From NCBI GenBank assembly GCA_023665825.1, contig JAMPDE010000001.1:64544-126236 (forward strand): DNA of 61,693 nucleotides, read 5' to 3'. Within the stretch, counting starts at the first letter, position 1. Each line of letters opens with the position of its first letter. Source of the DNA: Alistipes senegalensis (GTDB lineage Bacteria > Bacteroidota > Bacteroidia > Bacteroidales > Rikenellaceae). This document shows, piece by piece, positions 1 to 7,576 of this stretch. Made by a program: the position numbers and the translations under genes. Below the pieces are notes generated by a model, which worked only from the letters and a program-made list of their open reading frames with translations, had not been told where the DNA came from and made no database searches.

Positions 1-125
1 GTGCGGCACGAAGTGCACTGCACCGGATAGCCGCCTCGAACCGGCCCGGAACCCGGAAGAACAACGCGGATTCCGCAAAACATCCGACGCTGACGACCGG
101 ATAAACTGCGCGACGTTGCGCACTC

Positions 126-154
126 GAAGCGAATATTATTATAATATTCGCTTC
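126..154. repeat. AT-rich perfect inverted repeat
   Basis: Two 13-base arms (126-138 and 142-154, starting GAAGCGAATATTA) pair perfectly around a 3-base centre. It lies downstream of the small minus-strand gene that ends at 228. It could be a cruciform, a protein-binding dyad or part of a terminator; no T-run decides between these. Confidence 0.6.
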
Positions 155-171
155 CGAATGACACAACGAAA

Positions 172-196
172 GAGCCCACGGATGGTACCGTAGGCT
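172..196 (-). terminator. Stem-loop after the DUF2693-like gene
   Basis: GAGCC pairs with GGCTC and ACGG with CCGT around the loop ATGGTA, with one internal mismatch. On the minus strand the hairpin lies about 30 bases after the stop codon at 228 and is followed by TTTCGTT, a weak U-rich tail. It is a plausible intrinsic terminator for the gene at 228-590. Confidence 0.45.
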
Positions 197-227
197 CGAA
201 ATGTTGATTCGTGAAAGGAAGAAAGCG

Positions 228-590
228 TCAATCCATCGAAATGAAATTCTCGGGATTGAAGCACCTCCAATCTTCGCAATCGAGATCGTAATACGTGACC
301 TGATTCGATCTGCTCGATTTGCGTCGGCCGGATTTCGTTTCAGCCACCAGCTTATCGAGGATGCTCGGCTTGAGCGTTCCGATAGCTTCGCGAATCGACC
401 CGTCGGCTTTCCGATAACTGAAACGAACGATACGCGAATGCAACTGGTCGATAAGACCTTCCAATTCGTCGCATTCGGCCGTCGCTTCATTCACGGCATC
501 CGTCACGGCAGCTTCGAGCTGCCATGCCGACATACCGACGAATGGATTGAACTTCTTGACCAGTGTCCGAATCAAATAATTCCGATTCAT
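228..590 (-). CDS. DUF2693/WYL_2-like SH3-barrel small protein
   Basis: A protein of 120 residues if it starts at the ATG at 590. The open frame continues upstream, but that extension is low-complexity and unlike a protein. The C-terminal half contains VRFSYRKADGSIREA followed by YYDLDCEDWRCF. This resembles the DUF2693 (WYL_2, SH3-like beta-barrel) family, common in Bacteroidetes phages and mobile elements. The N-terminal half is helical and acidic. No biochemical role is established for the family. It lies on the same strand as the integrase at 2042-3319, downstream of it, so it is probably cargo or a structural gene of the same integrated element. The family call rests on motif recall and is moderate. 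Confidence 0.55.
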   Translation of the reverse strand: MNRNYLIRTLVKKFNPFVGMSAWQLEAAVTDAVNEATAECDELEGLIDQLHSRIVRFSYRKADGSIREAIGTLKPSILDKLVAETKSGRRKSSRSNQVTYYDLDCEDWRCFNPENFISMD

Positions 591-1084
591 AACTTGTTTG
601 CAGACTTTACCCTCCTGCGCCGGAGTTCTAAACTGCCTGAACCATTCAGAACAGCGATGCTGAATCAGCCGATCCCGAAGACTGCCCGAAGGCAAGGAGG
701 CGAGAAGAAAAATTTGCGGCCGAAGGCCGGCGCAACGCGCGGACTGATTTTTCCGAATCGAACCTCCGGGCAGCCAGCCGACGGCTGGCTGATCCTTGCC
801 GCTGTCTTCGGGATGTCGGCTAACTTCGCATCTCTGTTGTGAGTGGAGAAGAAACATACCTTTCTCTCCGGGTACCGCACGATGACGAAGCGAAAGTACC
901 CGCGAACATGACCCGACGGCGAAGTCGGAGAGCATGCAAGTTCAGAGGCGCAAAGGTCGGGCATAAGGCGGAGCCTGCCCGACGACACGGCCGGGAACCG
1001 GCACCCGCCTATGGGCGGTTCCGCTGATGATGCTGCATGCTGAAAATGTAGAAATACACGACACAGAGGCCGGAATACCCATTT

Positions 1085-1578
1085 TTGTGATTTATCACAA
1101 AATAAAATACAAACCGGCCGCCTACGGAATAAAGGTATATCCAAATAAATTATTCAGAATGTAAAATCCGCGTTCCAGACAGACAGCACGCGATTTTTCC
1201 CTTTTTGTGATTTATCACAAAAATAACGATTTGGCAGATGTGCAAAGTGTTGCTATATTTGCAATGAAGGGAAGAGAATTGCTCAATGCAAGGATTCTTC
1301 ATTGCGACCGGAGCTACCGCTCCGGTTTTTTTATTTGCATTCGATCGAACTGGCAACCCAAATCGGATACACCCAATGAGCCTGATTCGCCCCATTCTGA
1401 ATACGCGTCAGTAACAATTTTTCAAAGCGACTTTCCACTACTCCTGATGTCTGTACCAAAATGCACGAAAAATTTCCTCTCTGATCGCGTATCCCCTTTT
1501 TGTGATTTATCACAATTTTACAATGGAACATAAAAACTCTGATTTACAACTGTTTCCCATTTTTGTGATAAATCACAA
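1085..1578. repeat. Four copies of a 16-base palindrome
   Basis: TTGTGATTTATCACAA occurs at 1085-1100, 1205-1220 and 1500-1515, with a variant (centre AA for TT) at 1563-1578. Each is preceded by a run of T and by C-rich bases (CCCATTTT or CCCTTTT). The dyad TGTGA-N4-TCACA resembles a CRP/FNR-type operator with FNR-like spacing. The flanking bases are conserved too, and no gene follows closely, so recombination half-sites are an alternative. Spacing is irregular (120, 295 and 63 bases), so it is not a CRISPR array. Confidence 0.75.
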
Positions 1579-1599
1579 TTTCGCGCATCGCTCGAAATT

Positions 1600-2049
1600 T
1601 TGTGACAAAAAAGGAACTCAAGCCCTTCGACTTTTTGGGGGCCAACTTCTCTATGCCAATTTTTGCGACAAAAACGGAACTCAAAATTATGTTAAATTTC
1701 AATGATTTGGATTCTCTTGCCTTCACTTTTCAACAATTTTCGGGATTTTCGATTTCCAAATGTCGAATTTAACATTTTTACGAACTATTTTCCTTTTGTC
1801 CCTCGCGCACGCGAGTACAACACGTTGATATACTTATCAGTTGTTAATTATTTATCAGGGTTGTATAGTGAATTTATCAAAGATAAATTCTTTGATAAAT
1901 ATAGATATAAGGTATGGCGGGACAAAAAAGGAAGTCAGGAAAATCGGTCGGGGACAAATCGGGAAGTTTATTTGAGACTGATTCGGAAGTCAAAATCATG
2001 ATAATAATTCTTGTTTTTACACTTTGCGACAAAAACGGAACTCAAAATT
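1600..2049. repeat. Dispersed repeat matching the 3' end of the integrase gene
   Basis: A 26-base sequence containing GACAAAAACGGAACTC occurs identically at 1663-1688 and 2024-2049; the latter includes the integrase stop codon at 2042-2044. A copy with two mismatches in 22 bases lies at 1600-1621, and degenerate copies at about 1919-1936 and 1984-1996. All share the TTTTTGYGA left part with the palindrome family at 1085-1578, which suggests related recombination sites. Function is inferred only. Confidence 0.65.
1872..1900. repeat. Perfect AT-rich hairpin
   Basis: ATTTATCAAAG (1872-1882) pairs perfectly with CTTTGATAAAT (1890-1900) around a 7-base loop. It lies in the AT-rich part of the integrase-flanking region, near two further TTATCA motifs at about 1833-1857. 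It could be an accessory-factor or recombinase binding site. Confidence 0.5.
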
Positions 2050-3319
2050 CCCGCCACTTAAAAAGTGAAAGCACCGTCCGATTCGCTTCCCATATTACAG
2101 ACCAATCTTTGTCGATATATCGGTCGGTTATCTGCATCATTGAATCGGTGTGATTCAAGGCTTCGTGTACGGTCGCTTTTTCGATATTGCATTGTCGAGA
2201 GCGGGCGATGGTCGCCCATGAGTGGCGGGCAGCATAGTATTGCAAAGAAGATAGTCCGAGTTCCTCCGCGACCATTATCAACCCTCGATTGATGGCACGA
2301 TTGAACGATTCTTTCGTGGCATAATCCCGATAAAAGCGGAACTGGCGTTCCTTGCCGACATCCCGATATTTTTCAATCAGCGTATTCAATACAGGCTCGA
2401 TTCGTACTTTCATTTCGGCTCGGTCTGCTCGACGGGTACATGTTTTTTGTCGATTGTAGGTCAATACGCCCCTATCGATTTTACCACAACTGTACAAATC
2501 GGCCGAATTGATACCGATCAATCCGAAAGAGAGCAGGAAACAATCTTTGGCCAAGTTGTAGCGACGCGCTCCGGACTGGTCGGCCGGACGGTCGGGCAAG
2601 TCGATGATACTTTGGATAACGGCCGGAGGAACCGCACGTTTTTGCGGAATCGATTCGATTAGTTTCACTTTCGAGAAAGGCGACCTCGACAACGGAATAA
2701 CTCCGGTATCTTCATCGTTGAATTGGAGTTTGGCCCGATTATAAATAGCCCGCATGCAATGGAGGTAGGAAGATACGGCCCGCGTTTTTGCCCTAACCGG
2801 GCTTTTTGGCATCCTCTTACGGTTGGAACCGCACTGGGAAGGTTCTCGTTCCAAAAAAGTCTTGAACTCATCGACCAAACGCGACGTGATCTGCATAATA
2901 TCGCAAGTATCCTTCCCGATAAATCGTTGAAAAGCATGCAACGCAGCAATATAAAGACCGCCTGTCCCGGACGACATACTTTTCGCCTGCTCGAACCAAT
3001 ATCGGCAGAAGTCCAACCGGAACCCGTCCTCGCCTTTGAGTTTCATTTCCAGAAAACGAACTACATCATCGACCGTCATCCGTTCGATGGCAAACCCCAA
3101 CCCTCGACAAATTTTACGACATTCATAACACAAATCTTCGCAAAGATTCGCCAACTCGGAATCGGTTATTTCGAGTTTAGGGGTCACGAATCTTTTCTCG
3201 ACATAAAAAGGCGTGCTGATCTTACGGGATTCACGATGATGAATCACGCGCAATTTGATATTGTATGTTCCATCCTGTCGAAGATGGTTCTTGAATACGC
3301 AAGTCTTGAAAGTCGCCAT
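2042..3319 (-). CDS. Tyrosine recombinase / integrase
   Basis: A 425-residue site-specific recombinase of the type common in Bacteroidetes mobile elements. It has an N-terminal arm-binding region, a SAM-like core-binding domain at about 100-220, and a C-terminal catalytic domain. Visible active-site features are the ARHSW box (Arg and His), the later ALNH histidine and a C-terminal RYI tyrosine. The position normally held by the first catalytic Arg reads GINSADLY, with Asn. This substitution is seen in some Bacteroidetes integrases, so it does not by itself mean inactivity. The start is ATG at 3319. The gene lies about 175 bases from the 3' end of tRNA-Ala and points away from it, as expected for an element inserted at the tRNA 3' end. 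Its last codons overlap a sequence repeated at 1663-1688. Confidence 0.85.
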   Translation of the reverse strand: MATFKTCVFKNHLRQDGTYNIKLRVIHHRESRKISTPFYVEKRFVTPKLEITDSELANLCEDLCYECRKICRGLGFAIERMTVDDVVRFLEMKLKGEDGFRLDFCRYWFEQAKSMSSGTGGLYIAALHAFQRFIGKDTCDIMQITSRLVDEFKTFLEREPSQCGSNRKRMPKSPVRAKTRAVSSYLHCMRAIYNRAKLQFNDEDTGVIPLSRSPFSKVKLIESIPQKRAVPPAVIQSIIDLPDRPADQSGARRYNLAKDCFLLSFGLIGINSADLYSCGKIDRGVLTYNRQKTCTRRADRAEMKVRIEPVLNTLIEKYRDVGKERQFRFYRDYATKESFNRAINRGLIMVAEELGLSSLQYYAARHSWATIARSRQCNIEKATVHEALNHTDSMMQITDRYIDKDWSVIWEANRTVLSLFKWREF

Positions 3320-3437
3320 ACTCTCTTAAAATTCGGTTACATTTTGGACAACATTTCGCCTAACAACAAGCCATTTTTTGCCCCATTTTACAGAGAATAC
3401 CGCGAACTCGATGCGGAAATATATAAAAAAGACATTC

Positions 3438-3460
3438 ACAACACATGTGTAACGTGTTGT
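3438..3460. repeat. Nested inverted repeat between tRNA-Ala and integrase
   Basis: ACAACAC (3438-3444) pairs with GTGTTGT (3454-3460), and ACACATGTGT (3441-3450) is itself a perfect palindrome. Its position between the tRNA and the integrase start suits a recombinase or excisionase site, or an integrase operator. Confidence 0.4.
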
Positions 3461-3493
3461 AAATGAAGCAAGAATAGCGACCGCTTTTCTTTG

Positions 3494-3567
<74 letters not shown>

Positions 3568-3664
3568 CGAACAACGGATCGGCGTGTGAACCGAAACCGC
3601 CTTTATGTGCTGACAAAAATAAGACGAATTTTTCATTCGGACAAGAACTAATCCGAAAAATCGC

Positions 3665-3672
3665 TAAATTTG
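3665..3672 (+). promoter_or_regulatory. Bacteroidetes -7 box (TAAATTTG)
   Basis: TAAATTTG fits TAnnTTTG and lies 20 bases before the MazG-like ATG at 3692. No clear -33 TTG is seen at ideal spacing. Confidence 0.5.
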
Positions 3673-3691
3673 TCCGAAAAATCCATCAGCT

Positions 3692-4018
3692 ATGACACTC
3701 AACGAATACCAGAAGCATGCGCTGGAAACAGCCATCTATCCCGAAACACGCCGCATCATCTACCCCACGCTCGGACTGACGGGCGAAGCGGGCGAAGTAG
3801 CCGACAAGGTGAAGAAAGTCATCCGCGACGGCCACGAAGAATTCACGGACGAGAAACGCCGCGAAATCGTGAAGGAAATCGGCGACGTGCTGTGGTACTG
3901 CGCGACGCTGTCGCACGACTTGGGCTACGAACTGGACGAAGTGGCGCAGATGAATGTCGACAAACTGCGTTCGCGCATGGAACGGCACCATATCTCGGGC
4001 AGCGGCGACAACCGCTGA
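3692..4018 (+). CDS. MazG-like nucleotide pyrophosphohydrolase
   Basis: A 108-residue all-alpha NTP pyrophosphohydrolase of the MazG superfamily. Such enzymes hydrolyse nucleoside triphosphates to the monophosphate and pyrophosphate in the cytoplasm, usually for nucleotide-pool cleaning. The metal-binding pattern is visible: GEAGEVADKVKK (EXXE) at about residues 31-42, and KEIGDVLWY (EXXD) at about 61-69. The single-domain length suits MazG-like/iMazG enzymes rather than the two-domain E. coli MazG. The start is ATG at 3692 just after a promoter-like box. It stands 129 bases before the OPT transporter on the same strand. Its substrate preference cannot be read from sequence. Confidence 0.85.
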   Translation: MTLNEYQKHALETAIYPETRRIIYPTLGLTGEAGEVADKVKKVIRDGHEEFTDEKRREIVKEIGDVLWYCATLSHDLGYELDEVAQMNVDKLRSRMERHHISGSGDNR

Positions 4019-4147
4019 CCCGCCCCACGACCGAAGCCAAACGGCAACGGCCGGATTCATTCCCGCTCGTGCGAGTTTCCCAAATGACCGGAAAGAATCC
4101 CCGTCCTGCCGAATCGAAACACTCCGCAATCGTAAAAAAAGCAAACT

Positions 4148-6154
4148 ATGGAAGAACAGAAACCCAATATCTCGCTGCCCGAAAACGCCTATCGGGAACT
4201 CCGTGCGGGCGAAACCTACACGCCGCTGATGCCCGCTTCGACCTCGCCGCGCGAGGTAACGCCCTACTCGGTTATCATGGGTGTGGTGATGGCCATCGTA
4301 TTCTCGGCCGCCGCCGCATTTCTCGGACTGAAAGTCGGACAGGTTTTCGAGGCCGCGATTCCGATCGCCATCATCGCCGTAGGCATGGGCAACGTGCTGG
4401 GCAAGAAGAACATGCTCGGACAGAATGTCATTATCCAGTCGATCGGCGCTTCGTCGGGCGTCATCGTCGCCGGAGCCATTTTCACGCTGCCGGCCCTCTA
4501 CATTCTCGGGCTGGACGCCGCATTCTGGCAGGTGTTCCTCTCGTCGCTGTTCGGCGGACTGCTGGGTATTCTGCTGTTGATTCCGTTCCGCAAATACTTC
4601 GTCAAGGAGATGCACGGCAAATACCCGTTCCCCGAAGCTACGGCCACGACCGAAGTGCTCGTATCGGGCGAAAAGGGCGGCAACCAAGCCAAACTGCTGG
4701 CCGTCGCGGGACTCGTGGGCGGGCTCTACGACTTCGCGGTCGGCACGTTCGGGCTGTGGACCGAATCGGTTTCGACCCGCATCTGCACATGGGGACAAGT
4801 GGCAGCCGATAAGTTCAAGGTCGTATTCGGCCTGAACACCTCCGCCGCCGTGCTCGGTCTGGGCTACATCATCGGACTGAAATACGCCATGATTATCACG
4901 GCCGGTTCGTGTTTAGTGTGGTTCCTCATCGTGCCGCTCGTCGGTTCGCTCGCCGAGAGCATCGACCCTGCCGCAATGGCTTCGCTTTTGGGCGTGACGC
5001 GCGCCGACCTGCTGGCCGACCCGCAGGCATTGTTCACGCCCGAAAATCTTTTCGCATTCATCGGCAAACCGATCGGCATCGGCGGCATCGCGATGGCCGG
5101 CATCATCGGCATCGTCCGCCAGTCGAGCATCATCCGGCAGGCCGTAGGGCTCGCCGTATCGGAGTTCGGCGGCAAGGGGGGGGGTGTAGCCGCTGCGACC
5201 GAACGCACGCAGCGCGACCTCTCGATGAAGCGCGTGCTCTCGTTCCTCATCGCCACGCTGGTCTGCGTCTTCGTTTTCTTCCACTTCGGATTGCTGGACG
5301 GCTGGGTGCAGTCCGTCACCGCGATTCTCATCGTCTTCGTCATCGCGTTCCTCTTCACCACCGTCGCAGCCAATGCTATCGCTATCGTCGGCACGAATCC
5401 CGTGTCGGGCATGACGCTGATGACGCTGATTCTGGCGTCGCTCGTACTGGCGAGCGTCGGACTGAACGGCACGACCGGCATGACCGCTGCCCTGATTATC
5501 GGCGGCGTGGTCTGCACGGCCCTTTCGATGGCCGGCGGATTCATCACCGACCTCAAAATCGGCTACTGGCTCGGCACGACGCCGCGCAAGCAGGAAGCAT
5601 GGAAATTCTTGGGCACGTTCGTCGCCGCTGCCACCGTCGCAGGCGTGATGATCATCCTCAACAAAACGTTCGGCTTCGTCGGCGAGGGTGCGCTGGTCGC
5701 ACCGCAAGCCAATGCGATGGCGGCGGTCATCCAACCGCTGATGACGGGCGGACAAACCCCTTGGATGCTCTACTTCTGCGGCGCGGCATTGGCTCTGGTA
5801 CTCACCTCGATAGGCGTTCCGGCACTGGCTTTCGCGCTGGGCATGTTCATCCCGATGGAACTGAACGCCCCGCTCGTCGTGGGCGGTCTGATCGCGTGGT
5901 TCGTATCGAACCGCTCGCAGGATAAGGAGCTGAACAAGGCCCGTTTCGATCGCGGTACGCTGATTGCGTCGGGATTCATCGCCGGAGGTGCGCTGATGGG
6001 CGTCGTGAGCGCGCTGCTCAAGTTCTTGGAGGTCGACTGGTTCCTCTCGGGCTGGGCATCGTCGAACGCCGCCGAATGGACGGGCCTCGCGATGTACCTC
6101 GCGCTGGCCATCTATATGACGTGGCACACGCTGCAAGCGAAAAAAGAAGAATAA
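4148..6154 (+). CDS. OPT family oligopeptide transporter
   Basis: A 668-residue inner-membrane transporter with about 14-16 hydrophobic segments, typical of the OPT family, which imports small peptides or metal chelates by proton symport. The N-terminus has the characteristic region around YSVIMGVVMA and GLKVGQVFEAAIP, and a membrane-embedded loop carries GKYPFPEATA. It is followed after one base by a 64-residue membrane protein, then by pepT, suggesting that imported tripeptides are hydrolysed by a co-expressed peptidase. A run of nine G at 5176-5184 encodes Gly-Gly-Gly near residue 344. Slippage there would truncate the protein (see findings). The exact substrate is unknown. Confidence 0.9.
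   Translation: MEEQKPNISLPENAYRELRAGETYTPLMPASTSPREVTPYSVIMGVVMAIVFSAAAAFLGLKVGQVFEAAIPIAIIAVGMGNVLGKKNMLGQNVIIQSIGASSGVIVAGAIFTLPALYILGLDAAFWQVFLSSLFGGLLGILLLIPFRKYFVKEMHGKYPFPEATATTEVLVSGEKGGNQAKLLAVAGLVGGLYDFAVGTFGLWTESVSTRICTWGQVAADKFKVVFGLNTSAAVLGLGYIIGLKYAMIITAGSCLVWFLIVPLVGSLAESIDPAAMASLLGVTRADLLADPQALFTPENLFAFIGKPIGIGGIAMAGIIGIVRQSSIIRQAVGLAVSEFGGKGGGVAAATERTQRDLSMKRVLSFLIATLVCVFVFFHFGLLDGWVQSVTAILIVFVIAFLFTTVAANAIAIVGTNPVSGMTLMTLILASLVLASVGLNGTTGMTAALIIGGVVCTALSMAGGFITDLKIGYWLGTTPRKQEAWKFLGTFVAAATVAGVMIILNKTFGFVGEGALVAPQANAMAAVIQPLMTGGQTPWMLYFCGAALALVLTSIGVPALAFALGMFIPMELNAPLVVGGLIAWFVSNRSQDKELNKARFDRGTLIASGFIAGGALMGVVSALLKFLEVDWFLSGWASSNAAEWTGLAMYLALAIYMTWHTLQAKKEE
5176..5184 (+). 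repeat. Nine-G homopolymer inside the OPT gene
   Basis: Nine consecutive G encode the end of a Lys codon and three Gly codons. One-base slippage would create an early stop (GTG TAG in the -1 frame), so the tract could switch expression. Confidence 0.7.
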
Positions 6155-6155
6155 T

Positions 6156-6350
6156 ATGAAAACGCTCGGCTATCTGCTGCTGGCAGCCAGCATCCTGCTG
6201 GTCGTATCGGGCATCGGCGGCTTGATTTACATCTATCTTTTTGCCGACGCTCCGGCCGACGGGTTCACGCAGTTCATCGCATGGCTGAATCTGTTCAACG
6301 GTTCGTTGGGATTGGTGAACTGGCACAACTATTATCGTAAAAAAGCATAA
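6156..6350 (+). CDS. Small two-segment membrane protein
   Basis: A 64-residue protein beginning one base after the OPT stop codon. It has two hydrophobic stretches, residues 4-30 (LGYLLLAASILLVVSGIGGL and beyond) and about 38-55, separated by a short acidic loop, and ends with a basic tail YYRKKA. I do not recognise a family. The tight spacing to the transporter and the 4-base gap to pepT make it almost certainly co-translated. It may be an accessory or stabilising subunit of the OPT transporter, but that is inference. Confidence 0.7.
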   Translation: MKTLGYLLLAASILLVVSGIGGLIYIYLFADAPADGFTQFIAWLNLFNGSLGLVNWHNYYRKKA

Positions 6351-6354
6351 CGTT

Positions 6355-7572
6355 ATGGAACTGAAAGAACGTTTTCTGAAATACGTTTCCTACGACACCC
6401 AATCGTCGGAGGAGAGCGCGACATTTCCCTCGACCGAGAAGCAGAAAGTGCTGCTCGAAGCCTTGCGCGACGAGATGCAGATGCTCGGCATGACCGAAGT
6501 CACGATGGACCGATACGGTTATGTCATGGGGACGATTCCGGCGACGCCCGGATGCGAAACGGCACCGGTCATCGGGTTCATCGCCCACGTCGACACCTCG
6601 CCCGACATGAGCGGCGCGGAGGTCAAGCCGCGCATCATCGAGGAGTACGACGGCGGCGACATCGTGCTGAACGGTCAGCTGACGATGCGCGTCGCGGAGT
6701 TCCCCGAGCTGGCGTTCTTCAAGGGCCACACCTTGATTCACACCGACGGCACGACGCTGTTAGGTGCCGACGACAAGGCGGGCGTAGCCGAAATCATGAC
6801 GGCGGCCGAATACCTGCTGACCCACCCCGAAGTGAAACACGGCAAAATCCGCATCGGCTTCACCCCCGACGAGGAAGTCGGGCGCGGTGTCGACTACTTC
6901 GACGTGGCGGCATTCGGGGCCGACTTCGCCTACACGGTCGACGGAGGCATGGAGGGCGAACTGGAATACGAGAACTTCAACGCCGCGAGTGCGAAAATCG
7001 AGATTCAGGGGCGCAACGTCCATCCGGGCTACGCCAAGAACAAGATGATAAACGCCATAGAGGTGGCCTGCGACCTGCAACAGTTGCTCCCTGCGGCGGA
7101 ACGGCCGGAGCATACGGAGGGCTACGAAGGATTCTATCACTGCGTCGGACTGAACGGCACGGTCGAGCGGGCGACGGTGAGCTACATCATCCGCGACCAC
7201 GACGCCGACCGGTTCGAGGCGCGCAAAGTGTACATGTGGTCGTGCGTCGACCTGCTGAAAAAGAAGTACGGCGACGACGTGCTGAACCTCGTGCTGAAAG
7301 ACCAGTATTTCAACATGCGCAAAATGGTCGAACCGCATCCGCAAGTCATCGACAAGGCTTTGCAGGCAATGGAAATGGCGGGCGTGAAACCGCTCGTACG
7401 TCCGATTCGCGGCGGCACGGACGGCGCACGCCTGTCGTTCATGGGACTGCCCTGCCCCAACCTGTTCACGGGCGGGATGAACTTTCACGGCAAATTCGAG
7501 TACTGCTCGCTGACGACCATGCGCAAGGCGCAGCAGGTACTGCTGAACCTCGCGACGCTTTGGAGCGAATAA
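6355..7572 (+). CDS. pepT: Peptidase T (tripeptide aminopeptidase)
   Basis: A 405-residue M20-family metallopeptidase that removes the N-terminal residue from tripeptides in the cytoplasm. The dinuclear zinc-site motifs are visible: HVDTSPD at about residue 78, GADDKAG at about 138, EEVGRG at about 173, VDGG at about 196 and RGGTDGA near 350, with the terminal His in GGMNFHGKFE. Length matches the family (about 405-410). It lies in an operon after the OPT transporter and ends 4 bases before nadE, fitting the use of imported peptides. Confidence 0.95.
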   Translation: MELKERFLKYVSYDTQSSEESATFPSTEKQKVLLEALRDEMQMLGMTEVTMDRYGYVMGTIPATPGCETAPVIGFIAHVDTSPDMSGAEVKPRIIEEYDGGDIVLNGQLTMRVAEFPELAFFKGHTLIHTDGTTLLGADDKAGVAEIMTAAEYLLTHPEVKHGKIRIGFTPDEEVGRGVDYFDVAAFGADFAYTVDGGMEGELEYENFNAASAKIEIQGRNVHPGYAKNKMINAIEVACDLQQLLPAAERPEHTEGYEGFYHCVGLNGTVERATVSYIIRDHDADRFEARKVYMWSCVDLLKKKYGDDVLNLVLKDQYFNMRKMVEPHPQVIDKALQAMEMAGVKPLVRPIRGGTDGARLSFMGLPCPNLFTGGMNFHGKFEYCSLTTMRKAQQVLLNLATLWSE

Positions 7573-7576
7573 CGTT

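Larger units (their letters stand above)
591..2041. other. Long non-coding, repeat-rich stretch beside the integrase
   Basis: No convincing gene. The open frames here are short, AT-biased and lack recognisable motifs. About 600-1040 is GC-rich with stem-loops, for example a perfect 9-base stem at 771-791 (CAGCCAGCC, loop GAC). From 1040 the base composition drops sharply and two families of short repeats appear, described separately. The stretch is probably the non-coding end of a mobile element. Confidence 0.6.

Noticed and set aside
1207-1533. 108-codon frame in the repeat region (and similar at 1702-2001)
   Set aside because: They cross the palindromes, have atypical composition and no recognisable features.
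1085-1578. CRISPR array
   Set aside because: The palindromes are 16 bases long, irregularly spaced, without uniform spacers or cas genes.
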